NCBI RefSeq assembly: GCF_018390605.1
Contig: NZ_JAHBGD010000028.1
Span: 1-64,000 of the forward strand
Source of the DNA: Ancylobacter defluvii
GTDB lineage: Bacteria > Pseudomonadota > Alphaproteobacteria > Rhizobiales > Xanthobacteraceae
DNA: 64,000 bases
Direction of reading: 5' to 3'
The notes under the pieces are model-generated. The model was not told where the DNA came from. It saw only the letters and a list, made by a program, of their open reading frames with translations, and ran no database searches. How positions within the stretch are numbered: the first letter of the stretch is position 1; every line of letters begins with the position of its first letter. Of the stretch, positions 7,693 through 16,905 are shown piece after piece. The translations under genes and the position numbers were made by a program.

Positions 7693-8559
7693 TCAGAATT
7701 CGACGTCGAGTTCTTCCATCTCGTCCGGCTCCACCCGCGCCGCCTCGCTCCATTCCTGCATGGCGGGAAAGCCCAGCATGGTGGCGCAATAGGCGGCGCT
7801 GATCGGGTCGAGCGGCACGTCATAGGTGGTGAAGCGCGAGCAGACCGGCGCATACATCGCATCCGCCATGGTGGGGGCGGCGCCGAACAGATAGGGCCCG
7901 CCATGCGCGGTGAGGCATTCGTTCCAGATGGCGACGATGCGGGCGATGTCGGCCTGCGCCCCGGTCCATATCTTGAAGCCGGGATGATGCGCCTTGATGT
8001 TCATCGGCAGTGCCGAGCGCAGATTGGCGAAGCCGGAATGCATCTCGCCGCAGATCGAGCGGCAATGCGCCCGCGCGGCCCGATCCTTGGGCAGCAGCCC
8101 GGCCTCTGGCGCGATTTCATGCAGATATTCGCCGATGGCGAGGGTGTCCCAGATGCGCAGCCCGGCATGGTCCAGCCGCGGAACCAAGAAGGAGGAGGCC
8201 TGCAGCAGCAGCTCGGCGCGGATCGAGGGATCGTCGGCGGAAAGCTGGGCCTCGGCGAAATCCAGCCCGGCCATGCGGCACAGCAGGAAGCCGCGCAGCG
8301 ACCATGAGGAATAGTTCTTGCTACTGATGGTGAGGATGGTCTTCGGACGGTGAGTGGGGCGCTGGGTGGATTCGGGGCTGGACGAGGCTGATTTGCGGGA
8401 GGGCGCCGGTTTGCCGGCCGGTGCTTTGGCGGGTGCTTTTGCCGGGGCCTTGGCGGTTTCGTTGCCGGGGACCGCGCCTTGCCGCGTCGCGGCGGCCTCG
8501 GCATGCGAGGGAACGGATGTCCGCGACGGACGGCGTTTCGGGGCGGCCGGGGCGGGCAT
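7693..8559 (-). CDS. Glutathione S-transferase family protein with low-complexity N-terminus
   Basis: A 288-residue protein. The thioredoxin-like GST N-domain begins near residue 75 (ILTISSKNYSSWSLRGFLLCRMAGL) and is followed by an all-helical C-domain. The Ser-Ser-Trp segment near the active site resembles a subgroup of soluble GSTs. ATG 8559 follows AGGACC; an in-frame ATG 66 nt further upstream (8625) looks weaker. Residues 1-70 are Ala/Lys/Pro/Ser rich with a repeated AKAP unit and are probably disordered. The true start could therefore be further in. The substrate is unknown. Confidence 0.75.
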   Translation of the reverse strand: MPAPAAPKRRPSRTSVPSHAEAAATRQGAVPGNETAKAPAKAPAKAPAGKPAPSRKSASSSPESTQRPTHRPKTILTISSKNYSSWSLRGFLLCRMAGLDFAEAQLSADDPSIRAELLLQASSFLVPRLDHAGLRIWDTLAIGEYLHEIAPEAGLLPKDRAARAHCRSICGEMHSGFANLRSALPMNIKAHHPGFKIWTGAQADIARIVAIWNECLTAHGGPYLFGAAPTMADAMYAPVCSRFTTYDVPLDPISAAYCATMLGFPAMQEWSEAARVEPDEMEELDVEF

Positions 8560-8781
8560 GTCAGCTGGTCCTGTGTTGACGCAACGGGGTTTGGGCGGAC
8601 TGCATGTAATCACACTTCGTGCCATCGCGAATGACGTGCGCGATCTGCCGCAGCGTCAAGACCCTTCGTCGTATCGTGCCAGGCCCGGCTTTGCTCTAGC
8701 GTGCGGGATGGACCGGGCAGCGGCGCTCCGCCCCGCCGCGCACCGGGCCGGTCAGCCGTGCCGTCCGGGAGCCCGCCGCGC

Positions 8782-10044
8782 ATGATCTACGCCGCCTATC
8801 AGGCCCAGGCCGACCTGCTCGACCCGTTGCGTACCATGGCGCGGCTGTCGCGCCGGATGATCGAGACCGCCATGGGCGGCAGCGCCATGGCCGGGCCGCC
8901 GCTGGCGGGCCTCGCGGCGGCGGGGCCGGGTGCCGGGGCGATGATGCGCAACATGGTCGCGGCGCTGGAGATGTTCGAGCGCTTCAGCCTCAGCCATCAG
9001 CGCCCGGCCTTCGGCATCGACACCGTGACGGTTGGCAATCGCGAGGTGGCGGTGACCGAGGAGGTGACGGCCAGCCTGCCCTTCGGCTCGCTGCTGCATT
9101 TCAAGAAGGATGTCGAGCAGCCGCAGCCGCGCGTGCTGGTGGTGGCGCCGCTCTCCGGCCATTTCGCCACCCTGCTGCACGGCACGGTGAAGACGCTGCT
9201 GCCGGAGAACGACGTCTACGTCACCGACTGGCATAATGCCCGCGACGTGCCGCTCAGCGCCGGGCCGTTCGGCTTCGACGACTATGTCGAGCACGTGATC
9301 CGCTTCCTGGAGATCGTCGGGCCGGGCGCGCACGCGCTGGCGGTGTGCCAGCCCTGCGTGCAGGTGCTGGTGGCCACCGCGGTGATGAGCCAGCAGGACA
9401 ATCCGGCGACGCCGCATTCCATCACCCTGATGGCCGGGCCGGTCGACACCCGCGTCAACCCGACCAAGGTCAACGAACTCGCCACCTCCAAGCCGATGGA
9501 CTGGTTCGAGAAGAACCTGATCTCCACCGTGCCGGCCGGCTTTCCCGGCGCCGGGCGGCGGGTCTATCCCGGCTTCGTGCAGGTCGGCGCCTTCATGGCG
9601 ATGAACATGGACCGGCATGTGAAGGCGCATGTCGAGCTGTTCGAGAACCTCGCCATGGGCGAGCACGAGAAGGCGGCGACCTCGAAGAACTTCTACGACG
9701 AATATTTCGCCGTGCTCGACCTTGCCGCCGAATTCTATCTCGAGACCATCCGCATCGTGTTCCAGGAGCACGAGCTGCCGCGCGGGGTGCTGACCTATCG
9801 CGGCGACACGGTGGATCTGCGCGCCATCCGCCGCACCGCGCTGCTCACCGTGGAGGGCGAGCGCGACGACATCTGCGCCGTCGGCCAGACGGTGGCGGCG
9901 CAGGATCTGTGCTCCAGCCTGCGCCCGCACCGCAAGCGCCACCACATGCAGGCCGGCGTCGGCCATTATGGGGTGTTCTCCGGGCGGCGCTGGCAGTCGC
10001 AGGTCTACCCGCTGGTGCGCAACCACATTCTCGCGGCGGATTGA
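8782..10044 (+). CDS. phaZ: Intracellular polyhydroxybutyrate depolymerase
   Basis: A 420-residue protein of the intracellular PHB depolymerase family, which breaks storage granules down to 3-hydroxybutyrate units. The alpha/beta-hydrolase nucleophile is a cysteine in AVCQPC (Cys189), the known change from the serine lipase box in this family. GHFATLLHGTVKTLL (127-141) and the C-terminal HYGVFSGRRW element are typical. I start at ATG 8782 (MIYAAYQAQ), which matches the family start; the frame is open further upstream without similarity. It implies the host stores PHB. Confidence 0.92.
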   Translation: MIYAAYQAQADLLDPLRTMARLSRRMIETAMGGSAMAGPPLAGLAAAGPGAGAMMRNMVAALEMFERFSLSHQRPAFGIDTVTVGNREVAVTEEVTASLPFGSLLHFKKDVEQPQPRVLVVAPLSGHFATLLHGTVKTLLPENDVYVTDWHNARDVPLSAGPFGFDDYVEHVIRFLEIVGPGAHALAVCQPCVQVLVATAVMSQQDNPATPHSITLMAGPVDTRVNPTKVNELATSKPMDWFEKNLISTVPAGFPGAGRRVYPGFVQVGAFMAMNMDRHVKAHVELFENLAMGEHEKAATSKNFYDEYFAVLDLAAEFYLETIRIVFQEHELPRGVLTYRGDTVDLRAIRRTALLTVEGERDDICAVGQTVAAQDLCSSLRPHRKRHHMQAGVGHYGVFSGRRWQSQVYPLVRNHILAAD

Positions 10045-10148
10045 GCCGGGCCCGCGCAACCGGCCGGCTCCGTCCGCGCCGGGGTGGAATCCGAAATAGA
10101 TGCCTGATTTGCGGCGGCAGGATCCGTGGAGCCTGCTAGATTCGCCGC

Positions 10149-11216
10149 ATGCTGTTCGATCTGCCCGACCACGACACGCTTTATCGCGCGCTCATCGACC
10201 GCGACGACCGCTATGAGGGTCGCGCCTTCGTCTGCGTCGCCACCACCGGCGTGTTCTGCCGGCTGACCTGCCCGGCCCGCAAGCCACTGGCCGGCAATTG
10301 CAGCTTCCACGCCACCATCGGCGAATGCATCGAGGCGGGATTCCGCCCCTGCAAGCGCTGCCATCCGCTGCAACCGGCCGCCGCGGCCGACCCGGTGATC
10401 GCGGCGCTGCTGGCCGCGCTCGACGAGCGGCCGGAGCGGCGCTGGAGCGAGGGCGACGTGGCGCGCCTAGGCTTCGACCTCTCCACGGTGCGGCGCAGCT
10501 TCAAGCGGCATTTCGGCATGACCTTCATCGAGATGGCGCGGCAGCGCCGCCTGCGCGAGGGTTTCGAGACGCTGGCGCTGGGCGGCTCGGTGATCGCTGC
10601 GCAGCAGGAGGCCGGATTCGAATCCGCCAGTGCCTTCCGCGCCGCCTTCGCCCGGTTGATCGGCCGCGCGCCGGGCGAGCTCACCGGGCGCGGGCTGCTG
10701 CTGGCCGACTGGATCGCCACCCCGATCGGCGACATGCTCTCTTTGTCGAGCGCCTCGCAGCTGCATCTGCTCGAATTCATCGATCGCCGGGCGCTGCCGA
10801 CCGAACTCGGCAAGCTCGCCGCGCTGGCCAAGGGCGAGATCGGCATCGGCTCTTATGCGCCGACCGAGCAGATCCGCGCCGAGCTCGGGCGATTCTTTGC
10901 CGGCAAATCGGCGGAATTTGCCACACCGCTGGCCTTGCACGGCAGCGCCTTCACCCGCGCGGTGTGGGCGGAGCTGCGGCAGATCCCGCCCGGCGAGACC
11001 CGCTCCTATGGCGAGATCGCCCGCCGCATCGGCCAGCCGGCGGCGGTGCGCGCGGTGGCGCGGGCGAACGGCGCCAACCAGCTCGCCTTGATCATCCCCT
11101 GCCACCGGGTGATCGGCGCCGACGGCGCGCTCACCGGCTATGGCGGCGGGCTGTGGCGCAAGCAGAAGCTGCTCGACATCGAGCAGCAATTCGCCCGCGC
11201 CGCGCCGGCGGCGTGA
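10149..11216 (+). CDS. ada: Bifunctional DNA repair protein/transcriptional activator Ada
   Basis: A 355-residue protein with all Ada domains. The N-terminal zinc domain carries Cys37, Cys41, Cys68 and Cys71, where one cysteine accepts methyl from phosphotriesters. An AraC-type HTH lies at about 80-180, and the C-terminal O6-methylguanine-DNA methyltransferase domain has PCHR with acceptor Cys318. It repairs alkylated DNA and, when methylated, activates the adaptive response. It starts at ATG 10149 and is followed by an intergenic repeat region. Confidence 0.93.
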   Translation: MLFDLPDHDTLYRALIDRDDRYEGRAFVCVATTGVFCRLTCPARKPLAGNCSFHATIGECIEAGFRPCKRCHPLQPAAAADPVIAALLAALDERPERRWSEGDVARLGFDLSTVRRSFKRHFGMTFIEMARQRRLREGFETLALGGSVIAAQQEAGFESASAFRAAFARLIGRAPGELTGRGLLLADWIATPIGDMLSLSSASQLHLLEFIDRRALPTELGKLAALAKGEIGIGSYAPTEQIRAELGRFFAGKSAEFATPLALHGSAFTRAVWAELRQIPPGETRSYGEIARRIGQPAAVRAVARANGANQLALIIPCHRVIGADGALTGYGGGLWRKQKLLDIEQQFARAAPAA

Positions 11217-11238
11217 GGAGGACGGTGATTGTGTTTTG

Positions 11239-11348
11239 CCCCCTCTCCCCATTGGAGAAAGGGGTAGGGCGAGGGGCTCTACGGCTCCGCAATGGTGTCG
11301 CCCCTCACCGACCCGCTGCGCGGGCCACCTCTCCCCAATGGGGAGAGG
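11239..11348. repeat. Intergenic inverted-repeat element (CTCTCCCC type)
   Basis: Two facing copies of a GC-rich motif. The right end is a perfect hairpin (CCTCTCCCC 11328-11336, AAT, GGGGAGAGG 11340-11348). The left end starts CCCCCTCTCCCCATTGGAG, and GAGGGGC (11271-11277) pairs with GCCCCTC (11300-11306). It resembles scattered extragenic repeats of proteobacteria; copy number is not visible from one window. Confidence 0.5.
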
Positions 11349-11407
11349 AAAGAAAGAGACGTCACCAAGCGCAGCGATAGGCGCCCGCCGAAAGACCGGG
11401 AGCCATG

Positions 11408-11497
11408 CCCCGTCATCCGGCACGGCCGAAGGCCGAAGCGGGAGCGCAGCGACATTGGCTGATGATCCCGGCTCTCCGCTACGCTCCGGGGATGACG
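11408..11497. repeat. Intergenic palindromic element with CGTCATCC/GGATGACG ends
   Basis: CGTCATCC (11411-11418) faces GGATGACG (11490-11497), with GGCCGAAGGCC and other internal pairing between. The ends match the style of the shorter palindrome at 26306-26336, so both may belong to one dispersed extragenic repeat family. It lies between the converging ada and hemH genes and may also terminate both. Confidence 0.5.
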
Positions 11498-11531
11498 AGA
11501 ACCGGAGGCGTTCGGCCGCCCGGGTGCAATC

Positions 11532-12599
11532 TCACCCCAGATCGGCCCAGCCGGCGAGCTCGCGGCGGATCACCGCCTCCAGCACATCCAGCCCCGGCTC
11601 GCTGTCGTTGAGGCAGGGGATGAAGTGGAACTGCTCGCCGCCATTGTGATGGAAGATCTCGGCATTCTCGCCGGCGATCTCCTCCAGCGTCTCCAGGCAA
11701 TCGGCGACGAAGCCGGGCGTGATCACCGCCAGCCGCTTCACGCCGGATTTGGCCAGCGCCTCCACCGTCTTGTCGGTATAGGGCTGTAGCCATTCCGCCT
11801 TGCCGAAGCGCGACTGGAAGGTGAGGCGGAGCTTGTCCTCCGGCCAGCCGAGGCGCTCGCGCACCAGCCGCGCGGTCTTGTAGCAATAGCAGTGATAGGG
11901 ATCGCCCTTCTCGAAATATTCCTTCGGAATGCCGTGGAAGGAGGCGAGCACCAGCTCCGGCTCCCAGTCGAGTCCGGCGAGGGACTTTTCGATGGATGAG
12001 GCGATGGCCTCGATATAGGCCGGCTCGTCCGGCCATGGGGGCGCGACGCGCAGCACCGGCTGCCAGCGCATTTTCTTCAGGGCGTCAAAGGCGGCATCGC
12101 AGACGGTAGCCGAGGTCGCCGCCGCATATTGCGGATAGAGCGGCACCAGGAGAATGCGGTCGCAGCCCTGCTTTTGCAGGGCGTCCAGCCGCGAGGCGAC
12201 CGACGGATTGCCGTAGCGCATCGCCCAATCGAAGACCAGGCGGGCGTCCTTGCCGCCGAGGCGGGCCGCCAGCTTGTCCGACTGCGCGCGGGTGATGGTG
12301 CGCAGCGGGCCCTCGTTCAGCTGCTTGTTCCAGATCGTCTCGTAATCCTTGCCCTTGGCCTGCGGGCGCTTCGACAGGATGACGACGTTGAGCAGGAACC
12401 ACCACAGGACCCGGTTGACCTCGATCACCCGGCGGTCGGAGAGGAATTCCCCGAGATAGCGCCGCATCGACCAGTAATCGGTGCCGTCCGGCGTGCCGAG
12501 ATTGACGATGAGCACGCCGATCCTGCCGGATTTCACCGGCGGATGGTCCTTGGGCAGCGGCGCGGCGGCCGCGCCCGGCGGCGTCACGGTCTGGTTCAT
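11532..12599 (-). CDS. hemH: Ferrochelatase
   Basis: A 355-residue ferrochelatase, which inserts Fe2+ into protoporphyrin IX as the last step of heme synthesis at the inner membrane. Family marks are GVLIVNLGTPDGTDYWSMRRYL near the N-terminus, the LVPLYPQYAAATSATV segment, and SFHGIPKEYFEKGDPY containing the catalytic histidine. It ends with FVADCLETLEEI. I start at ATG 12599 (MNQTVTPPG), with AAGGACC upstream, rather than the frame start at 12656. Confidence 0.95.
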   Translation of the reverse strand: MNQTVTPPGAAAAPLPKDHPPVKSGRIGVLIVNLGTPDGTDYWSMRRYLGEFLSDRRVIEVNRVLWWFLLNVVILSKRPQAKGKDYETIWNKQLNEGPLRTITRAQSDKLAARLGGKDARLVFDWAMRYGNPSVASRLDALQKQGCDRILLVPLYPQYAAATSATVCDAAFDALKKMRWQPVLRVAPPWPDEPAYIEAIASSIEKSLAGLDWEPELVLASFHGIPKEYFEKGDPYHCYCYKTARLVRERLGWPEDKLRLTFQSRFGKAEWLQPYTDKTVEALAKSGVKRLAVITPGFVADCLETLEEIAGENAEIFHHNGGEQFHFIPCLNDSEPGLDVLEAVIRRELAGWADLG

Positions 12600-12731
12600 C
12601 GCAGGTCCTTGTCGTTCTCGCCCGCTTATAGGCGAAATCGGCGGCGCTGCCACCACGCCGGGTCGGGCGCGGCGGCGCGTCGCATCGAGGAGCGGGGGCC
12701 TTGTCAGGGCATGCGGATTAAGGGCGCAGCC

Positions 12732-13436
12732 TCACGGGCGCGGCGGGATCTCGATGCCGCGCTGCACCGCCGGACGCGCGAGCCCGCGCTCCAGCCAGGC
12801 CGGCACGTTCTTCAGCTCGTCATAGCCGACCAGTTCGCCGGCGCCGTAGAAGCCGATGAGGTTGCGCACCCAGCCGAGCGAGGCGATGTCGGCGATGGTG
12901 TAGTCGTCGCCCATGATCCAGTCGCGGCCCTCGAGCCGGCTCTCCAGCACCCGGATCAGCCGGGCGCTTTCCTTGGCGTAGCGGTCGCGCGGGCGCTTGT
13001 CCTCATATTCGCGGCCGGCGAATTTATGGAAGAAGCCGAGCTGGCCGAACATCGGCCCCAGCCCGCCCATCTGCCACATCACCCACTGCACGGTCTCGTA
13101 GCGCCCGGCCGGGTCCCTGGGCAGCAGCTGGCCGGTCTTCTCGGCGAGATAGAGCAGGATGGCGCCGGATTCGAACAGGGCGAGCGGCTTGCCGCCGGGG
13201 CCGTCGGGATCGAGGATCGCCGGGATCTTGCCGTTGGGGTTGAGCGACAGGAATTCCGGCGTCCAGCTCTCGTCCTTGCCGATATTGACGGCGTGCGCCT
13301 CATAGGGCAGGCCGGTTTCCTCCAGCATGATCGACACCTTCACCCCGTTGGGGGTGGGCACCGAGTAGAGCTGAAGGCGGTCGGGATGTTTGGCGGGCCA
13401 GCGGGCGGTGATCGGGAAGGTGGACAGATCGGTCAC
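12732..13436 (-). CDS. Glutathione transferase of the YfcG/YghU (disulfide-bond reductase) type
   Basis: A 234-residue GST-family protein starting at GTG 13436 behind a clear GAGGAG. The thioredoxin-like domain contains LYSVPTPNGVKVSIMLEETGLPYEAH, the Nu-class/YfcG signature with Thr and Asn in the active site, then NPNGKIPAI. It has the C-terminal helical domain with YTIADIA. E. coli relatives bind glutathione and reduce disulfides rather than conjugate xenobiotics; that activity is inferred. Confidence 0.88.
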   Translation of the reverse strand: MTDLSTFPITARWPAKHPDRLQLYSVPTPNGVKVSIMLEETGLPYEAHAVNIGKDESWTPEFLSLNPNGKIPAILDPDGPGGKPLALFESGAILLYLAEKTGQLLPRDPAGRYETVQWVMWQMGGLGPMFGQLGFFHKFAGREYEDKRPRDRYAKESARLIRVLESRLEGRDWIMGDDYTIADIASLGWVRNLIGFYGAGELVGYDELKNVPAWLERGLARPAVQRGIEIPPRP

Positions 13437-13604
13437 GCAGGAGCTCCTCGACGGCTGCGATGGTGGCGCGGCGGGCGGATGCGCGCCGGGTTGGCCTCTA
13501 GCTAGGCACGCCAAGGCCGACATGCCATGCTCCGGCGGCATTTCCTGCGAGGTTTTGCGTTCCATCGCGGCGGGATCGGCGGGGCCGCCGGATCGGGGGA
13601 CGGC

Positions 13605-14405
13605 ATGGGCGGCGAAAGGCTGGGGCTGGTCGGCTGCGGTCAATTGGGCGGAGCGATCGGCCGGGCGCTGCTGCGTTCCGGCGCTTTCGCTCCCGCGCCG
13701 CTGCTGATCTGCAACCGTTCCGGCCCGGCGGCCGGTTTTTCCGACGTCGCCGATATCGCCTGGACCACCGACCCGCAGGAGGTGGCGGATCGCTGTACGG
13801 TCGTGCTGCTGGCGCTGCCGCCGGCGGCGGGGCGGGCGCTACGCATCCGTGCACCGGACCGGCTGGTGGTCTCGGTGATGGCCGGGGTCACGGCGGCGCA
13901 GCTCGGCGGCATCAGCGGGTCGGCGCGGGTGGTGCGCGGCATGTCGAATCCGGCGGCCGAGATCGGCATGGCCTATTCGCCGTGGTTCGCCGCACCGGGG
14001 GTGACGGCGGCGGACCGCGCCACGGTGCGGGCGCTGTTCGCGGCCTGCGGCAGCACCGACGAGGTGCCGGACGAGGGCCAGATCGACGTGTTTACCGCGA
14101 TCACCGGGCCGGTGCCGGGCTTCGTCGCCTATTTCGCCCAATGCGTGCAGGATTATGCCCAGGGACAGGGCGTCGAAGCGGATGTGGCGCGGCGGGCGGT
14201 GGCGCAGCTGTTCCATGCCGCCGGGCGGATGCTGGCCGCCACCGATCGCCCGGCCGCCGATTTCGTGCAGGAGATGATCGACTATGCCGGCACCACCGCG
14301 GCCGGGCTCAACGCCATGAAGGCGTCGCCGCTCGCCGAAGCGGTGGCGACCGGGCTGGAGGCGGCGCGGCGGCGGTGCCTCACCATCGGCCAGCCGCAAG
14401 GCTGA
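13605..14405 (+). CDS. Pyrroline-5-carboxylate reductase family protein (ProC-like)
   Basis: A 266-residue NAD(P)-dependent oxidoreductase. The N-terminal Rossmann motif GCGQLG (10-15) and the C-terminal segment DFVQEMIDYAGTTAAGLNAMK resemble ProC. The C-terminal helix bundle matches P5C reductase dimerisation regions, but the substrate signature is loose: ProC's VTSPGGTT is FVQEMIDYAGTT here. It may be a paralogue rather than the housekeeping proline enzyme. It starts at ATG 13605 after GGGGGA and converges on the homospermidine synthase gene. Confidence 0.75.
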   Translation: MGGERLGLVGCGQLGGAIGRALLRSGAFAPAPLLICNRSGPAAGFSDVADIAWTTDPQEVADRCTVVLLALPPAAGRALRIRAPDRLVVSVMAGVTAAQLGGISGSARVVRGMSNPAAEIGMAYSPWFAAPGVTAADRATVRALFAACGSTDEVPDEGQIDVFTAITGPVPGFVAYFAQCVQDYAQGQGVEADVARRAVAQLFHAAGRMLAATDRPAADFVQEMIDYAGTTAAGLNAMKASPLAEAVATGLEAARRRCLTIGQPQG

Positions 14406-14410
14406 ACGGA

Positions 14411-14438
14411 AACGCCGCCGGGCGCGGCCGGCGGCGTT
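14411..14438. terminator. Shared hairpin between convergent genes
   Basis: A perfect 11-bp stem (14411-14421 with 14428-14438) closes a GCGCGG loop between the ProC-like gene and hss. There is no long T-run on either strand, so it may act with Rho or as an mRNA end stabiliser. Confidence 0.5.
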
Positions 14439-14483
14439 CAGGCGATCACGATTCGCGCTGCGGGAGCGGGCCGTCCGTCCGAC

Positions 14484-15911
14484 TCACCGCACCAGCACGT
14501 TGCGGAACTGCCAGGGGTCGCTCTCGTCGATGTCCTCGGGGAACAGGCCGGGACGGCCGTCCAGCGGCGTCCAGTCGGTGTAGTAGCCCTTCAGCGTGCC
14601 GAGATAGGGCCGCTGGATCTCGAGGCAGCGCTTGTAGTCCATCTCGTCGGTCTCGACGATGCCGGCCTCGGGGTTCTCCAGTGCCCACACCATGCCGGCG
14701 AGGATGGCGGAGGTCACCTGAAGGCCGGTCGCGGTCTGGTAGGGCGCGAGGTCGCGGGTTTCCTCGATGGTGAGCTGCGAGCCGTACCAGTAGGCGTTCT
14801 TGGCATGGCCGAACAGCAGCACGCCGAGCTCGTCGCGCCCGTCGACGATCTCGTGCTCGCTCAGGATGGTCCATTCGCCCTGGAACTTGCCCTCATTGCC
14901 GAACATCTCGTGCCACGACAGCACTGCGTCGTTGCAGGGGTGATAGGCGTAGTGGCAGGTCGGGCGGTAGGCGACCGAAGCGCCTTCGCGCACGGTGAAG
15001 TAGTCGGCGATCGAGATCGATTCGTTGTGCGTGACGAGGAAGCCATGCTGGGCGCCGAGCGAGGGGCACCAGGTGCGCACCTTGGTGGCGGCGCCGGGCT
15101 GCATCAGGTAGATCGCCGCGCCCGAGCCCTGATTGTGCGAGCGGGCGGTCTCCGGCTGCCAGGTCTCGTGGGTGCCCCAGCCGAGCTCGGCCGGCTGCAG
15201 GCCCTCGGAGACGAAGCCCTCCACCGACCAGGTGTTGATGAAGTGGCCGAAGGGGCGCGGGGCGCTCGCGCGCTGGGTGTCGCGCTCGGCGATGTGGATG
15301 CCCTTGACGCCGAGCGTCTGGGCAAGGCGCGCCCAGCCCTCGCGGCTGGTCGGCTCCTCGAAGGCGGTACCGGTATCGGTGGCGATGTCGACCAGCGCCT
15401 GCTTGACGAACCACGACACCATGCCCGGATTGGCGCCGCAGCAGGAGACCGCGGTCGGCCCGCCCGGATTGGCGCGCTTGGCGGCCAGCATGCTCTCGCG
15501 CAGCGCATAGTTGGAGCGGCTCGCCGGGGTGGCGTTCTTGTCGAAATAGAAGCCGAGCCAGGGCTCCACCACGGTGTCGATATAGAGCGCGCCCAGCTCG
15601 CGGGCGAGCGTCATCATGTCGACCGAGCCGGTATCGACCGAGAGGTTGATCACGAAGCCGCGGCCGCCAGTGGTCAGCAGCGGCGTCAGGATTTCGCGGT
15701 AGTTCTCCTTGGTGATCGCCAGCTGCAGAAAGGTGATGCCGCGCTCGTCGAGGAGGGCGCGGTTGTCGTCGACCGGATCGATGACGGTGAGACGGTCCTT
15801 GTCGAAGTCGAAATGCCGTTCGAGGAGCGGCAGGGTACCACGCCCGATCGAGCCGAAGCCGATCATCACGATGGGACCGTCGATTTTTCCATAGACCGGC
15901 CAGACCGACAT
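14484..15911 (-). CDS. hss: Homospermidine synthase
   Basis: A 475-residue enzyme that transfers an aminobutyl group to putrescine with NAD+ to give sym-homospermidine, the main long polyamine of many Rhizobiales. The NAD-binding motif GFGSIG is at 18-23. The family marks DTVVEPWLG, SCCGANPGMV and HNQGSGAAIYLMQPGA are seen in order. Length matches the family (about 475). It starts at ATG 15911, with AAGGAG upstream. With the decarboxylase at 17167-18297 it forms a two-step route from ornithine to homospermidine. Confidence 0.95.
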   Translation of the reverse strand: MSVWPVYGKIDGPIVMIGFGSIGRGTLPLLERHFDFDKDRLTVIDPVDDNRALLDERGITFLQLAITKENYREILTPLLTTGGRGFVINLSVDTGSVDMMTLARELGALYIDTVVEPWLGFYFDKNATPASRSNYALRESMLAAKRANPGGPTAVSCCGANPGMVSWFVKQALVDIATDTGTAFEEPTSREGWARLAQTLGVKGIHIAERDTQRASAPRPFGHFINTWSVEGFVSEGLQPAELGWGTHETWQPETARSHNQGSGAAIYLMQPGAATKVRTWCPSLGAQHGFLVTHNESISIADYFTVREGASVAYRPTCHYAYHPCNDAVLSWHEMFGNEGKFQGEWTILSEHEIVDGRDELGVLLFGHAKNAYWYGSQLTIEETRDLAPYQTATGLQVTSAILAGMVWALENPEAGIVETDEMDYKRCLEIQRPYLGTLKGYYTDWTPLDGRPGLFPEDIDESDPWQFRNVLVR

Positions 15912-16236
15912 TCTCAGGGACACTCCTTTGTTGGCCTCAATACTTTTAGGTGGGGGCACCATGGTGGGGCGGGGATGCAACGTCAATAGCGACGCCGCCC
16001 AGGGTGGGGCAAGCCTGCCGCGCCGGTGATGACGCGCGCGTGACGTCGCGGCGAAAGGCGGCGGACGCCGCCCCGGGGGACCGCATGCGAACGGTCTGCG
16101 CACCGGGGCGGCGCCGGAGCATGTTCCGCGCCGGCCGCGCCACGAAGGCCCGGCCGTCGGAACATGCGTCAACCCGTCGAACCGAAAGCGCCTCCCTGCC
16201 GGTCGGACCTTAGTCCGAGGGGAAGGCGCTCATGCC
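15912..16236 (-). terminator. Gene-free spacer with a large terminator hairpin after the GNAT gene
   Basis: No gene is seen in these 325 nt. At 16187-16230 an extended hairpin lies just past the GNAT stop on the minus strand: AGCGCCT with AGGCGCT outside, and CGGAC with GTCCG inside around TAAG. It is followed by TTTC. It probably ends or attenuates transcription between the GNAT gene and hss, so hss may have its own promoter in 15912-16180. Confidence 0.5.
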
Positions 16237-16905
16237 TCACGCCGAGCGCTTGAGCGCGGCGGGCACGGATTCGCGGGCGATCAGCTCGCTGAGGCTGGGG
16301 GCGGCGAGGAAATCGCCGGTGGGGCTGACGAGGCCGCGCGCGCCCTTCAGCGCGCCGGACCGCAGCTCCAGGCCGAGGAAACGCGCGCGCTCGAAGGCGC
16401 CGGGCAGCCACAACCCATCGGTGAGCCCGCGCTCGAAGCCGAAGCGGGCGTAATAAGGCGCGTCGCCGACCAGCAGGATGGCGCCATGGCCGAGGCGGGT
16501 CGCCTCGTTGATGGCGGTGACCATCATCGCCTTGCCGAGGCCGCGGTCGCGGAACCACGGATGCACCGCCAGCGGGCCGAGCAGCAGCGCCGGCCGCGCC
16601 GGGCCCGCCGTGACGTGCCACATCCTGAGCGTGCCGACCACCCGGCCATCGGCGCCATGGGCGGCGAAGGCGAGGCCGTCCGCCGGCATGCGGCCCTCGC
16701 GCAGGCGCTCGCTCGTCTTGGCCAGACGCGCGGCGCGGCCGAAGGCGAGGTCGAGCAGCGCCTCGCGCTGGGCAATGTCGGCCGCGCGCTCCAGCGAGAT
16801 CGCCGGCGCGGGACCGGCGAAATCGACCGGCGCGGGGGCGGCGGCGTTGACCAGAGCGGACTGGACCAGAGCAGCGTGGGCGAGATCGGCGACGGCACGT
16901 TCCAT
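16237..16905 (-). CDS. GNAT-family N-acetyltransferase
   Basis: A 222-residue acetyltransferase with the acetyl-CoA site HPWFRDRGLGKAMM (motif A, R/QxxGxG/A form) and downstream VGDAPYYARFGFERG, typical of GNAT group YhbS-like proteins. ATG 16905 follows GGAGG; the frame runs further upstream without similarity. It sits between ornithine decarboxylase and homospermidine synthase, all on the minus strand. A polyamine or related amine substrate is thus plausible but unproven. Confidence 0.8.
   Translation of the reverse strand: MERAVADLAHAALVQSALVNAAAPAPVDFAGPAPAISLERAADIAQREALLDLAFGRAARLAKTSERLREGRMPADGLAFAAHGADGRVVGTLRMWHVTAGPARPALLLGPLAVHPWFRDRGLGKAMMVTAINEATRLGHGAILLVGDAPYYARFGFERGLTDGLWLPGAFERARFLGLELRSGALKGARGLVSPTGDFLAAPSLSELIARESVPAALKRSA

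Noticed and set aside
8560-8781. TTGACG at 8576 as a phaZ promoter
   Set aside because: The nearest -10-like box (TGTAAT) is 23 bp away, too far for sigma-70.
10614-10625. GGATTCGAATCC, like a tRNA T-loop
   Set aside because: It lies inside the ada coding frame (AGFES) and no cloverleaf can be drawn around it.
11239-11497. Possible CRISPR-like repeats
   Set aside because: No evenly spaced direct repeats or spacers; they are palindromic extragenic elements.
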